A DNA stretch of 40,962 nt from SIG452 sp045541975 (GCA_045541975.1 JAZQKB010000003.1:1-40962); one strand, 5' to 3'; positions 1 through 8,782 are shown, counted from the first letter of the stretch. The notes: generated from the sequence alone by a model not told the origin. Numbers and translations: made by a program.

Positions 1-21
1 TACCGAAGTACTTTTAACCAT

Positions 22-136
<115 letters not shown>

Positions 137-140
137 TTAT

Positions 141-175
141 GAAAAAGGATACCCTAAAGGTATCCTTTTTCTTTT
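141..175 (+). terminator. Rho-independent terminator of the rRNA operon
   Basis: A perfect stem, GAAAAAGGATACC paired with GGTATCCTTTTTC around a short CTAAA loop, ends in a T-rich tail immediately after 5S. Confidence 0.9.
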
Positions 176-182
176 GCTTGTT

Positions 183-281
183 AAAAAGCCGTGATATGCG
201 CAAACAGCACCGCTCGCCGTACCCAATGTACGGCTTCGGGAACTTCCCTACGGGTGCTGTTTGCACATCTGACGACTTTTT
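183..281 (+). repeat. Family A palindromic element, copy A1 (full length)
   Basis: This 99-bp palindrome has outer arms that pair over about 24 positions: AAAAAG/CTTTTT, CGT/ACG, ATG/CAT and a perfect 12-bp block GCAAACAGCACC/GGTGCTGTTTGC, separated by symmetrical mismatches. Inside is hairpin 1, GCCGTAC-ccaat-GTACGGC, then TTCGG, then a short GGGAA/TTCCC hairpin. It shares the CGCTCGCCGTAC and GTACGGCTTCGG core with the other copies. It lies between the rRNA terminator and the next promoter and encodes nothing credible. Confidence 0.85.
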
Positions 282-326
282 TACTGCGCAATAATCGGTG
301 AGGTGACAATCTATGTTTATTTAGCC

Positions 327-430
327 AAACGGATGAACTTCATCGCTCGGCGTACCGTTATGCTGTACGCTGATACTACGCCTTCGGGTAACCCCTGCGG
401 GTTCACTTTCCACATTCTGCATCCATGTTT
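327..430 (+). repeat. Family A palindromic element, copy A2
   Basis: This copy shares the family core: CGCTCGGCGTAC, then a longer loop, TACGCCTTCGGG, and an AACCC-ctgc-GGGTT hairpin. The outer stem is weaker than in A1 (AAAC and GGATG pairing with CATCC and GTTT). Its right end, TGCATCCATGTTTCTGCAC, closely matches the right end of copy A5 about 31.6 kb away. Small open frames across it are artefacts. Confidence 0.8.
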
Positions 431-492
431 CTGCACAATTTTTTTGGTAAGGTAAATTTGTAATAATTTGCGATTTAGAAAAAACTCTTTCG

Positions 493-521
493 TTGACATT
501 TTTCGTCAAATATGGTATCAT
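493..521 (+). promoter_or_regulatory. SigA-type promoter for the ComEC-like gene
   Basis: TTGACA at 493-498 and TATCAT at 516-521 are separated by 17 bases, 35 bases upstream of the start codon at 557. Confidence 0.75.
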
Positions 522-556
522 AAAAAAGTAAAATTTCTAAAAAAGAGGGTGAGCGA

Positions 557-1450
557 ATGGCAAGACGGAAGATGACCAATCCCAAAGGACTTATTTGGGT
601 TGCAATTGCATTTGTATTAAGCTTTTTTGTGACAAAAATCTCCGAATGGACCAAACCGGCTCCTCTGGCAGATGTGGACTGGCAGGGAAAACTGGCGGTA
701 GTTTATGTGGATACCGGCAACTCCGATTCCATTGTCATTCATTTTCCTGATGAAAGAACCATGCTCATTGATGCAGGAAAACCAGACGATTTTGATGCTA
801 TTTCCGATGTGTTGGACAGTTTTTCGGAAGATGTGATTGACTACGCCGTGATCACCCATCAGCACGATGATCACATTGGTTCCTTCCCTAAAATCTTAGA
901 AAACTACACGGTGAAAGCCGTTTATATGCCAACTTCGCCTATTTCCAATCCACAGACGAAAGAATCCATGAAACTGATAGAAGAACTTGACATTCCACTC
1001 ATCGAAATCAAGGCAGGTGTTACCGTGTGTGACGGTGACGTCAAAGCCGAGTTTCTATCTCCCATATATGAGCATTACGGCGACTACAATGACTATAGCG
1101 GTGTGCTTTATATGACCTACAATGAGCGGAGCTTTCTCTTCACGGGAGACGCCACTACCGAGGTGGAAAACGATATGCTTTCCAAAGGAGTGGTGCCACA
1201 TGCCGATGTGTTAAAAGTTGGCCATCACGGTTCCAAAGGGTCTACTTCCAAGCGATTCTTAAATGCGGTAGCTCCCTCTTATGCGGTGATTACCACAGGC
1301 GAAAATGACTACGGTCATCCCACCAAAAAGGTACTGGATTTACTGAATGCTAAGGGGATTCAAGTGTACCGTAGCGACTATCACGGAAATATTACTGCTG
1401 TAACAGACGGACAGGGACTCACTGTAATACCGCAGAAAACTCCCCAATAA
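557..1450 (+). CDS. ComEC/Rec2-type metallo-beta-lactamase-fold hydrolase
   Basis: This 297-residue protein has a positively charged N-terminus and one membrane segment at about residues 11-27, followed by a metallo-beta-lactamase domain. The metal-binding HxHxDH motif is at residues 101-106 (HQHDDH), followed by further conserved elements FTGDAT and GHHGSKGST. This layout matches the stand-alone relatives of the C-terminal nuclease-like domain of ComEC, which are probably membrane-anchored outside the cell and use metal to hydrolyse phosphodiesters. The ComEC channel and OB domain are absent, so it is not the full competence channel. It has its own promoter and terminator and an AGAGGGTG ribosome-binding site, so it appears monocistronic. 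The substrate is unknown. Confidence 0.85.
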   Translation: MARRKMTNPKGLIWVAIAFVLSFFVTKISEWTKPAPLADVDWQGKLAVVYVDTGNSDSIVIHFPDERTMLIDAGKPDDFDAISDVLDSFSEDVIDYAVITHQHDDHIGSFPKILENYTVKAVYMPTSPISNPQTKESMKLIEELDIPLIEIKAGVTVCDGDVKAEFLSPIYEHYGDYNDYSGVLYMTYNERSFLFTGDATTEVENDMLSKGVVPHADVLKVGHHGSKGSTSKRFLNAVAPSYAVITTGENDYGHPTKKVLDLLNAKGIQVYRSDYHGNITAVTDGQGLTVIPQKTPQ

Positions 1451-1458
1451 CGGCACCG

Positions 1459-1497
1459 AAAACAACTGTTTTCTTTTTGGAAACGGTTGTTTTTTTA
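1459..1497 (+). terminator. Rho-independent terminator after the ComEC-like gene
   Basis: AACAACTGTTTTC pairs with GGAAACGGTTGTT (one G-T pair), followed by seven T residues. Confidence 0.85.
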
Positions 1498-1557
1498 TGA
1501 AATGAGAAAAAAGGGTTTTCCCCACAAAAAATGGCAGGAAAAAAACAGTGGTTTTTG

Positions 1558-1586
1558 TTGATTTTTTGAAAAGGGTATGCTATAAT
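1558..1586 (+). promoter_or_regulatory. SigA-type promoter for the S-layer gene run
   Basis: TTGATT at 1558-1563 and a perfect TATAAT at 1581-1586 have 17-base spacing. The leader to the start codon at 1677 is about 80 bases. Confidence 0.75.
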
Positions 1587-1676
1587 GGAGATGTATTTAG
1601 TGAAAATGGGGGAATGTTACCCGTTTTCCTATCCTTTACTTTTTGATAAAAATATGTTACATAATAGGAGGACTTT

Positions 1677-3185
1677 ATGATGATGAAGAAAATTCTTTCC
1701 TTACTGTTGGCAATGCTGATGCTGACAAGCCTTGCATTTGCCGCAACCTTTACCGATTTTGACGAAAGCCACTGGGCATATGTTTACGTGGATGAATTGG
1801 TCGCAAACGGTGTGATCAACGGTTATGAAGACGGTTCCTACCGTCCTGAAGCAAATGTAACTCATGCAGAACTTGCAAAACTGCTTTCTGTTCAGTTTGG
1901 CGAAAGCGTGGAAAAAACCTATGCCGATGTTTCGGAAGGTGATTGGTTTTATGATTATGTAACCGTCAGCGGCAGCTACTTCTTGGCAGATGGAAACTTC
2001 TATCCCAACCAGCAGGCAACCAGAGAAGAAGTTGCATATGCAATTTACATGGCGAAAAACTTAAATGCAGCAAGCGAACCTGCAACCTTTACCGATGCTT
2101 CCGATATTGCATCTGTTTATCAGACCGCAGTTGCAGCTGTGGCTGAGCAGGGTATCATTACCGGTTATCCTGACGGCAGTTTTGCTCCTAAAAACAATAT
2201 TACCCGTGCGGAAGTTGCCACCGTGTTATCTAGAGCAATCAAGCTGGAAAACAATGAAGCTCTCTATAAAGAAGTATTTAAAATGGCAAAACTGATGACC
2301 ACCATGTATAGCACCAATCAGCCTATTACTTACGGTCAGCTGTCTTCTGCAGCGCTTCGCATGTTTAATAACGAATATGACCTGATGTATTACAATCTGG
2401 GCGATGTGGTTGACAAAAAGCCTTTTGAACATGAAGATGCGCTGTCTTTCTGGATTATTGGCAGAGACGTTTTGGGTGCAAACATTGTAACCAAAGAGAA
2501 GATTGATACCTTTATTACTGTTGGCGAAGCGATTGACGTTATGAGTTTCTTTGCAGAAAAACACGATTTTCTTCAGAGAACTGTCGACAAAACCAAATTG
2601 CTTGTTGGCGCAGACCGCAGTGCACTTTTAAACTACTATCGTTTTGCACAGCTCATCACCGAAATTGATTCTCAGATTCCCATGCTGGTCAGAGTGGATG
2701 TGACTCACGGCAAGACTGCAAACAAAATTCCCACCGAAATCCGTAAAGATATGGATTCTTACCCCTCCAACAGAGGACAATACCAGGCAATTTTAGTGGA
2801 AATTCCCAACAGTATTTATGAAACCGATTATCCCTTAAAAGACGTAAGTATCAGCGGTAGCTATGATTATGCCAGAGAATTTATGAGCTTCCTTTTGAAT
2901 CCCTTAAATCAGATGGCAAAAATTGCGCAGGCAAACGGTGCTGAAATTCAGATCAGCTATTATCCGTCTTTAGTTGCAAATAAAGATAATGTTTATGTGA
3001 TGCGCGTAAAACTGGAAATTCTTTCTGCACAAGACGGTTTAACCTTAAAAGATGTTTGTAACACCAAAATTGACAGACCTATCAAAACCGGAGATACCTT
3101 CTTCTGTGATATCAATACCAACGTGAAGGTGCCTTCTACTTCGCTGAGCGGTGAAGTACTGACCATTGACGCAATTTACGAATAA
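1677..3185 (+). CDS. S-layer homology (SLH) domain surface protein
   Basis: This 502-residue protein has a Sec signal peptide (MMMKK, a hydrophobic stretch, probable cleavage after AFA at about residue 23). Three SLH repeats follow in residues 24-190, recognisable by FTDFDESHWAYVYV, GYEDGSYRPE and GYPDGSFAPKNNITRAE; these normally anchor proteins to pyruvylated secondary cell-wall polymer. The remaining 300 residues contain no domain I recognise. The start is fixed by an AGGAGG site seven bases upstream. It leads a close-packed run ending with yebC at 6401. The role of the C-terminal region is unknown; structural S-layer protein or cell-wall-bound protein are both possible. Confidence 0.88.
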   Translation: MMMKKILSLLLAMLMLTSLAFAATFTDFDESHWAYVYVDELVANGVINGYEDGSYRPEANVTHAELAKLLSVQFGESVEKTYADVSEGDWFYDYVTVSGSYFLADGNFYPNQQATREEVAYAIYMAKNLNAASEPATFTDASDIASVYQTAVAAVAEQGIITGYPDGSFAPKNNITRAEVATVLSRAIKLENNEALYKEVFKMAKLMTTMYSTNQPITYGQLSSAALRMFNNEYDLMYYNLGDVVDKKPFEHEDALSFWIIGRDVLGANIVTKEKIDTFITVGEAIDVMSFFAEKHDFLQRTVDKTKLLVGADRSALLNYYRFAQLITEIDSQIPMLVRVDVTHGKTANKIPTEIRKDMDSYPSNRGQYQAILVEIPNSIYETDYPLKDVSISGSYDYAREFMSFLLNPLNQMAKIAQANGAEIQISYYPSLVANKDNVYVMRVKLEILSAQDGLTLKDVCNTKIDRPIKTGDTFFCDINTNVKVPSTSLSGEVLTIDAIYE

Positions 3186-3228
3186 TAACGACACAGCCTT
3201 TGATATCTGCCTCAAGGAGAGAACTCAC

Positions 3229-4173
3229 ATGAAACTGAAAATTGCTGATCTTCATATTGAAATTACAGGGGATTTAAATCCTCTGTTCATAGAGCGTGCA
3301 ACTCCCTATCAGGAATCCTTTTTCAAAGCGGACATTTCTGTATGTTTCCGTTTGAAAGAGCAGATAGAATTACCGAAGGAGTATCAGTTGTTAACGGTTA
3401 CCAATGACCGCACCTGGGCAAACTTACCGGACGGTTCTTTCTGCTATTGGGATTTTAACGAGCAGATTCAAAAGCATACGCTGTGTGTGAAAATTAAGAA
3501 AGATAAAATTGACATTTCTTTTTATCATTTCCAAGACGAAGAAGAAATCCGCTTAATCAATGAAGCCCTTCGGGAATATAAGAAAACAATGCCGAATCCC
3601 AAGGAATATAAGAATGCGGAAAGTGCCTTTTTCAAGCCGGAATTTCCGCTGATTAACTCCACCGACCAGGCAATGCGATATGCCCTTTTGCATCATAACG
3701 GATTTATGGTGCATGCGTCTGCAATCGCATATGATGGACAGGGAATCTTGTTTTCTGCTCCCAGCGGAACCGGTAAAACCACTCACACCAAACTGTGGGA
3801 AGAAGCCTACGATTCTGCCTTTATGTTAAATGATGACTCTCCCATTCTTCGCTTTTTAGAAGACGGCAAGGTATATGCCTGCGGTTCTCCTTGGGCAGGT
3901 GCCAGCGGGGAAGGAAAAAACGCCATTGTACCTTTAAAAGCAATTGTATTTTTGCAGCAGGGCGAGAAAAACGAAATCTGCCGTTTGCAGACTCTTCAGG
4001 CATTGCAATGGTTGTTGGGTTGTGTGAACAAACCGGCAGACAAGGGTTTGATGGACAAACTGTTTACCTTGATCCATCTGTTGCTTAGTGAAACACCTTG
4101 CTACCTTTTGAAATGCCGTCCTGACCGTGAAGCGGTGGAAACGGTAAAAAACGAACTGTTTTGTGATGATTAA
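3229..4173 (+). CDS. HprK/PEPCK-like P-loop protein of unknown function
   Basis: The protein has 314 residues from the ATG at 3229, chosen because AAGGAGAG lies eight bases upstream; an earlier in-frame ATG at 3166 overlaps the preceding gene and has no such site. The C-terminal half holds a Walker A loop APSGTGKTT at residues 177-185, followed by LNDDSPILR as a likely Walker B-type acidic segment and GSPWAGASGEGKN. This is the fold of the HPr kinase/phosphorylase and ATP-PEPCK group, but the N-terminal half does not resemble HprK, so HPr is unlikely to be the substrate. Relatives of this type are often annotated only as PEPCK-like or HprK-related. It sits between an SLH protein and a membrane protein. 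Function is not known. Confidence 0.75.
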   Translation: MKLKIADLHIEITGDLNPLFIERATPYQESFFKADISVCFRLKEQIELPKEYQLLTVTNDRTWANLPDGSFCYWDFNEQIQKHTLCVKIKKDKIDISFYHFQDEEEIRLINEALREYKKTMPNPKEYKNAESAFFKPEFPLINSTDQAMRYALLHHNGFMVHASAIAYDGQGILFSAPSGTGKTTHTKLWEEAYDSAFMLNDDSPILRFLEDGKVYACGSPWAGASGEGKNAIVPLKAIVFLQQGEKNEICRLQTLQALQWLLGCVNKPADKGLMDKLFTLIHLLLSETPCYLLKCRPDREAVETVKNELFCDD

Positions 4174-4196
4174 TACCATATCGGAGGTGTGAACCG

Positions 4197-4862
4197 TTGA
4201 GTAACTTTCTTTCTAATATTCAGGCGTTCTGGAAACGTCATATTTTCCGGGTGAAGCATCATTTGCTGTATGCTGCCTTTGCACAGATTGTGATTCTGGC
4301 AATCAATGTGTTGATTTTCATCACCAATGAGCTTCAGATTCCATTTTCACCTCTTTATTGCGTGGTGCCCACTTATTTTTATCTGGTGCTTGTTGTGCTG
4401 TATTATCTTCTGGCTTACCGGATGAATAGAAAAATTCATAAGCAAACATTCTTTACCTGGATTATGATAGCCACCCTGATTGCTGTGAACGTGATTTACA
4501 CAGTGATTGTTACTGTGGATGAAAGCAGTTGGTTCTATTATATTGACACTGTAATTGTGCAGGCGATCAATGCGTTTTACATTATGATTTATATTACTGC
4601 CAACGGCAGACAGTTTGCACAAGGGAAGCAGTTGAATTTGCTTCGCGTTTTCGGATATGCTTCTGCTGTTTGTGCATTGCTTGCTTTCTATTTCACCTTC
4701 GTAGATCCCATGGTAATGTGGAGTTTGATTGTGATCACCACCGTGCTGTTATTTGGCACCTATATGATTTTCCACGAAAACTTTAAGAAAACCCTTCCCA
4801 AAAAGAAACGGTTACTTTCCCGTGCAAAGAAAGACCTGCAAACAAAGGGTCAGGAACAATGA
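4197..4862 (+). CDS. Integral membrane protein of unknown function
   Basis: This 221-residue protein has about six predicted membrane helices (around residues 24-45, 55-75, 82-105, 117-137, 150-168 and 172-190) and a strongly basic C-terminal tail rich in Lys and Arg that should be cytoplasmic. The start is a TTG at 4197, supported by GGAGGT eight bases upstream; no better ATG exists. Its stop overlaps the start of the following PHP gene in an ATGA arrangement, so the two are translationally coupled. I recognise no family. Confidence 0.8.
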   Translation: MSNFLSNIQAFWKRHIFRVKHHLLYAAFAQIVILAINVLIFITNELQIPFSPLYCVVPTYFYLVLVVLYYLLAYRMNRKIHKQTFFTWIMIATLIAVNVIYTVIVTVDESSWFYYIDTVIVQAINAFYIMIYITANGRQFAQGKQLNLLRVFGYASAVCALLAFYFTFVDPMVMWSLIVITTVLLFGTYMIFHENFKKTLPKKKRLLSRAKKDLQTKGQEQ

Positions 4863-5692
4863 TAGATTTGCATACGCACACCACAGCTTCAGACGGTTCC
4901 CTAACACCGTATGAACTGGTAAAGTTGGCGAAAGAAAACAGTTTTTCTGCCATTGCCGTTACCGACCATGATACGGTAGACGGCATTGACGAAGCACTGC
5001 AGGCAGGGGATGAATTTGGCATCGAAGTCATTCCCGGAATTGAGCTTTCCTGCAACCATGAGCGGGAGCTTCATATGATTGGACTTTTTGTTGATCCCAA
5101 GCACCCGGCTCTTACAGAAAAGCTAAAAGAACTTTCCAAAAACCGTGAAAAACGGAATCAGAAAACTTTGGAAATCTTAAACAGTTTAGGAATCCCCATT
5201 ACCGTGGACGAAGTGAAACAGGTTGCCACGGGTAACATTTGGGGAAGAGCTCATTTTGCTAAGATTTTATGTGACAAAGGCTATGTGGCAAGTGTGAAAG
5301 AAGGCTTTCAGAAATATTTGGGACACGGCAGAGTGGCCCATGTGAACGAAGACCGCATTGAGCCGGAAGAAGCCATTGCTTTAATCCGTAAAGCAGGTGG
5401 CGTTCCCATTCTGGCACATATGCATTATTTAAAACTTTCCCATAGTGAACTAAAAGAACTACTCATCCGTTTTCAAAAAAGCGGACTGATGGGTGCCGAA
5501 GTGATTTACACCGAGTACACCCCCGAACAAACCAAGTTATATACCGAACTGGTGGAAGAATTAGGGTTATTAAAAAGTGGCGGAAGTGATTTTCACGGGG
5601 CGATGAAGCCTCAGATTCCGCTTATCCCAAGCCGCCTTCGGATACCATACTCATTTTTAAAGGAGATTAAAAACCATGTCAGGACATTCTAA
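4859..5692 (+). CDS. PHP-domain phosphoesterase (YciV/TrpH type)
   Basis: This 277-residue protein carries the PHP metal-binding motifs: HTHTTASDG at residues 5-13, TDHDTVDG near 38, GIELSC near 62, HMHYL near 187 and a C-terminal GGSDFHG. The YciV group are metal-dependent phosphatases or nucleases acting on 3',5'-bisphosphonucleosides or on RNA 5' ends; which applies here cannot be told from the sequence. It begins in a 4-base overlap with the membrane protein, and its end overlaps yebC by 17 bases, so the three are probably co-translated. Length is typical for the family. Confidence 0.88.
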   Translation: MIDLHTHTTASDGSLTPYELVKLAKENSFSAIAVTDHDTVDGIDEALQAGDEFGIEVIPGIELSCNHERELHMIGLFVDPKHPALTEKLKELSKNREKRNQKTLEILNSLGIPITVDEVKQVATGNIWGRAHFAKILCDKGYVASVKEGFQKYLGHGRVAHVNEDRIEPEEAIALIRKAGGVPILAHMHYLKLSHSELKELLIRFQKSGLMGAEVIYTEYTPEQTKLYTELVEELGLLKSGGSDFHGAMKPQIPLIPSRLRIPYSFLKEIKNHVRTF

Positions 5693-6401
5693 ATGGTCAA
5701 ACATTAAACACAAAAAAGGAAAAACCGATGCCCAAAAAGCAAAGGTTTACACGAAAATCGGCAGAGAAATTGCCGTTGTTGTAAAAGCAGGCGGTCCTGA
5801 CCCCACGGTAAACGGAAAACTCCGTGATCTTATCGCCAAAGCAAGAGCTAATAATATGCCTTCTGAAAACGTTCAGAGATGTATTAAAAAGGCAGCAGGC
5901 GGTGAAGATACCTCCAACTACGAAAGCATCACCTACGAAGGCTACGGCCCTGCAGGCGTAGCGGTGATTGTGGAAACCTTAACCGATAACCGAAACCGTA
6001 CCGCAGCAGATGTGCGTCATGCATTTGATAAATGCGGCGGCAACATGGGAGCAACCGGTTGTGTAAGCTGGTCCTTCCAGGAAAAAGGGATTATCGTTAT
6101 TGAAAAAGAAGATTCCATGGACGATGACGAAATGACCATGGAAGCATTGGAACTGGATGCAGAAGACATTGAAGTGATGGAAGAAGCGTACGAAATTACC
6201 ACTTCTCCCGAAAACTTCTCCCAAATCCGTGAAGCCTACGAACAAAAAGGCTACACCATCTTAGAAGCAGACGTTTCCAAAATTCCCGATAACTATACCA
6301 CTTTGACCGATGAAGATCAAATTAAAAACATGAACAAACTGATTGATATGCTGGAAGATAATGACGATGTGCAGAACATCTTCCACTCCTGGGAAGAGTA
6401 A
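5676..6401 (+). CDS. yebC: YebC/PmpR family protein (TACO1 type)
   Basis: This 241-residue protein begins with the family signature MSGHSKWSNIKHKKG and contains GYGPAGVAVIVE and NRNRTAADVRHAF, with the acidic C-terminal region usual for the family. YebC proteins are cytoplasmic and have been described as transcription regulators and, more recently, as ribosome-associated factors that relieve stalling at proline stretches. The start codon lies inside the preceding PHP gene with AAAGGAG upstream. A terminator follows, closing the run that began at 1677. Confidence 0.96.
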   Translation: MSGHSKWSNIKHKKGKTDAQKAKVYTKIGREIAVVVKAGGPDPTVNGKLRDLIAKARANNMPSENVQRCIKKAAGGEDTSNYESITYEGYGPAGVAVIVETLTDNRNRTAADVRHAFDKCGGNMGATGCVSWSFQEKGIIVIEKEDSMDDDEMTMEALELDAEDIEVMEEAYEITTSPENFSQIREAYEQKGYTILEADVSKIPDNYTTLTDEDQIKNMNKLIDMLEDNDDVQNIFHSWEE

Positions 6402-6426
6402 CAACTTGATAAAAGAACATAGATCA

Positions 6427-6458
6427 TAAAAAAGCAATGGATTATCCATTGCTTTTTT
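6427..6458 (+). terminator. Rho-independent terminator after yebC
   Basis: AAAAAAGCAATGGA pairs with TCCATTGCTTTTTT, with a TTA loop and a T-rich tail. Confidence 0.9.
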
Positions 6459-6537
6459 ATTTTTTAAAATTCATAAAAATAAAGAATCGGCAAATACTAA
6501 AAGAAATAAAAAGAAAAAACAAAAAAGGAAGAGTGCT

Positions 6538-8457
6538 ATGCGTCATCGGGAAGATCGTGTGTCAGAATTATTAAGCCAAAATTTTCCCACCAAAACGGCT
6601 GTTGCTTCCGAAATTGTGAACTTAAATGCCATTTTGGGACTTCCCAAAGGAACCGAGCATTTTCTGAGCGATTTACACGGAGAAGACGAGGCTTTTTGCC
6701 GTCTTTTAAAAAACGCATCAGGGGAAATCCGATTAAAAATGGAGGATGTTTTTGCGGGAATCCTTTCAGAAAGTGAGCAGGAGGAACTTGCTTGTTTGAT
6801 TTATGATCCCAAAAAAGTGTTGGAAAAAGATCCCAAAAAATGTCCCAGACATTATCGGGAAATTTTATCCCATCTGATTGTTTTGTGCCGTGCCGTAGCG
6901 GAAAAGTATACCCGTTCCAAGGTGCGAAAGGCATTGCCTGCCGATTTTTCCTATATCATTGAGGAGCTTTTGCATCATGTTCCCAACACGCCGGATCGGG
7001 AAAAATATCACAAAAACATCTTAGATACTATCATTGCAGAGGGGCAAGCGGAGCATTTTATTTGTGTTCTTTGCGGATTAATCAGTCATCTTGCCGTGGA
7101 TCATCTGCATATTTTAGGTGATATTTTCGATCGTGGTGACGCTCCTCACCGTATTCTGGATTTACTGGAAGATTACCATAGCGTAGACCTTTGCTGGGGA
7201 AATCACGATATTCTCTGGATGGGGGCAAACCTGGGAAATCCCTTGTCTGTTGCCACGGCTGTGCGGATTACGTTGCGGTATCACCACCCACAGCTTCTGG
7301 AGCAGGCCTACGGTATTCCGCTTCGGAATCTGTTCACATGGGCAGAAAAATGTTATCAAAAAAATTGTGATTGCTTTCTGCCGAATGGGCATACTGTCTC
7401 AGATAGCCTTGCTGTGGCACGCTCTCATAAGGCGATTACGGTGATATTCTGGAAGCTGGAGGAAGCCTTTGTGAAGGAACATCCCCTCTATGAAATGGAG
7501 AATACCTGCACCTTAGGGAAGATTGACTGGAAAACGAAAACTGTGTTAGTTGACGGAGTTTCTTACCCCCTCTCCGACACCGATTTTCCAACGGTTGACC
7601 CCGAAAACCCATCTCGGCTGACTTTAGAGGAAGAGAGCATTTTAAAAGAATTGTGTCATAGCTTTTCTCACTCGGAAAAACTATCCCGCCATGTCCGTTT
7701 TATGATGGCAAAAGGGGGAATGTATCAGGTGATGAACGGCAATCTTCTATATCACGGATGCATTCCGTTAACTGAAGACGCTTCCTTTGCCTCCTTTTTG
7801 GGATATCGGGGACGGGCGCTCATGGACTATTGCGACAAAACTGTCCGGAAAGCATATTTTTTGGAAACCGCCAATCCCGAAAAGCAAAAATGCATCGACT
7901 TTTTTTGGTATCTTTGGGCGGGGAAGTATTCCCCTTTATTCGGAAAAAATCAGCTAAAAACTCTGCCTCGCTATCTGGTTGCGGATAAAGCTTCCCACCA
8001 GGAAGAAAAAAATCCCTATTACCGCTTGATTGAAGGGGAAGACGGCAAAAAAATTGCCCGTGCCATATTGTCCGATTTTTCTCTCTATGAAGATACCTGT
8101 CGCATTGTAAACGGTCACGTTCCCGTAAGGCAGAATCGTGGAGAAAGTCCGCAGAAAGCCGACGGAATCCTTTATATGATAGACGGAGGACTAAGTTCTG
8201 CCTATCACGAAAAAACGGGGATTGGCGGTTATACCCTTCTTTATAATTCTCACGGCTTTTTCTTAACGGCACATGATCCTTTTTTCCAAAAAAATCCTCA
8301 CAAAAACCGTTCCTATCGGGTGATTGGAGAAAAACGAAAGCAACGAATCCGCGTGGCCGATACCGACACGGGACTCATCCTACGCCAACGAATCCGTGAG
8401 CTTCACCGCCTTTTAAAACATTATCAAAACGGAACCATCTCTGAAAAACCTCAGTAA
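6538..8457 (+). CDS. fbp: Fructose-1,6-bisphosphatase, class III
   Basis: This 639-residue cytoplasmic enzyme hydrolyses fructose 1,6-bisphosphate to fructose 6-phosphate in gluconeogenesis. It is the Bacillota-specific class III type, a large protein with a calcineurin-like metallophosphoesterase core: SDLHGE near residue 44, GDIFDRGD at about 195-202, WGNHD near 221 and NGHVPV near 527. Length matches the B. subtilis family (about 640-670). The start ATG has AAGGAAGAG upstream. It stands between a terminator on the left and a hairpin on the right, so it is probably transcribed alone. Confidence 0.96.
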   Translation: MRHREDRVSELLSQNFPTKTAVASEIVNLNAILGLPKGTEHFLSDLHGEDEAFCRLLKNASGEIRLKMEDVFAGILSESEQEELACLIYDPKKVLEKDPKKCPRHYREILSHLIVLCRAVAEKYTRSKVRKALPADFSYIIEELLHHVPNTPDREKYHKNILDTIIAEGQAEHFICVLCGLISHLAVDHLHILGDIFDRGDAPHRILDLLEDYHSVDLCWGNHDILWMGANLGNPLSVATAVRITLRYHHPQLLEQAYGIPLRNLFTWAEKCYQKNCDCFLPNGHTVSDSLAVARSHKAITVIFWKLEEAFVKEHPLYEMENTCTLGKIDWKTKTVLVDGVSYPLSDTDFPTVDPENPSRLTLEEESILKELCHSFSHSEKLSRHVRFMMAKGGMYQVMNGNLLYHGCIPLTEDASFASFLGYRGRALMDYCDKTVRKAYFLETANPEKQKCIDFFWYLWAGKYSPLFGKNQLKTLPRYLVADKASHQEEKNPYYRLIEGEDGKKIARAILSDFSLYEDTCRIVNGHVPVRQNRGESPQKADGILYMIDGGLSSAYHEKTGIGGYTLLYNSHGFFLTAHDPFFQKNPHKNRSYRVIGEKRKQRIRVADTDTGLILRQRIRELHRLLKHYQNGTISEKPQ

Positions 8458-8515
8458 ATTCTGTATAAAACAAAAGAAACTGCCATATAATAAACTTGAA
8501 AAAACACACAAAAAA

Positions 8516-8538
8516 CTGACAGTAAAACAATCTGTCAG
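8516..8538 (+). other. Perfect inverted repeat between fbp and the DUF378 gene
   Basis: CTGACAG and CTGTCAG flank a 9-base A-rich loop and are followed by AAAATTTTC, then the AGGAGG site of the next gene. A weak -10-like TATAAT lies upstream near 8485. It could be a poor terminator for fbp or a hairpin in the leader of the DUF378 gene; the short T run makes the first uncertain. Confidence 0.5.
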
Positions 8539-8561
8539 AAAATTTTCAGGAGGCTAAAAAC

Positions 8562-8771
8562 ATGTTATTAGATACCATTTCTCTGGTACTTGTGATCGTA
8601 GGTGCATTAAACTGGGGAGCAATCGGTCTCTTCGGTGTGGATCTGGTTTCTTCGCTTTTCGGCGCAGGCACCATCCTCACCCGAATCATTTTCTCCTTAG
8701 TGGGTATTGCAGGCCTTTGGGCAATCACAATCCTGTTTAAGGATAAAGTCCCCATGGACACCCGTGACTAA
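8562..8771 (+). CDS. DUF378 (YuzA-like) small membrane protein
   Basis: This 69-residue protein consists of two hydrophobic segments. The first holds the family pattern LNWGAIGLFGVDLV, and the second contains the GIAGLWAI segment typical of DUF378. A good AGGAGG site lies ten bases before the ATG. The biochemical role of DUF378 is unknown; it is widespread in Bacillota. A repeat island begins within 15 bases of its stop. Confidence 0.88.
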   Translation: MLLDTISLVLVIVGALNWGAIGLFGVDLVSSLFGAGTILTRIIFSLVGIAGLWAITILFKDKVPMDTRD

Positions 8772-8782
8772 CAAAAAACGGT

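Noticed and set aside
317..521. Minus-strand small open frames
   Set aside because: They lie across family A copy A2 and the promoter of the next gene and show no protein likeness.
557..1450. Full-length ComEC competence channel
   Set aside because: Only the metallo-beta-lactamase part with one membrane helix is present; the channel domain is absent.
3229..4173. HPr kinase/phosphorylase (hprK)
   Set aside because: The Walker A loop is similar, but the N-terminal half and the overall length pattern do not match HprK, and no HPr gene is near.
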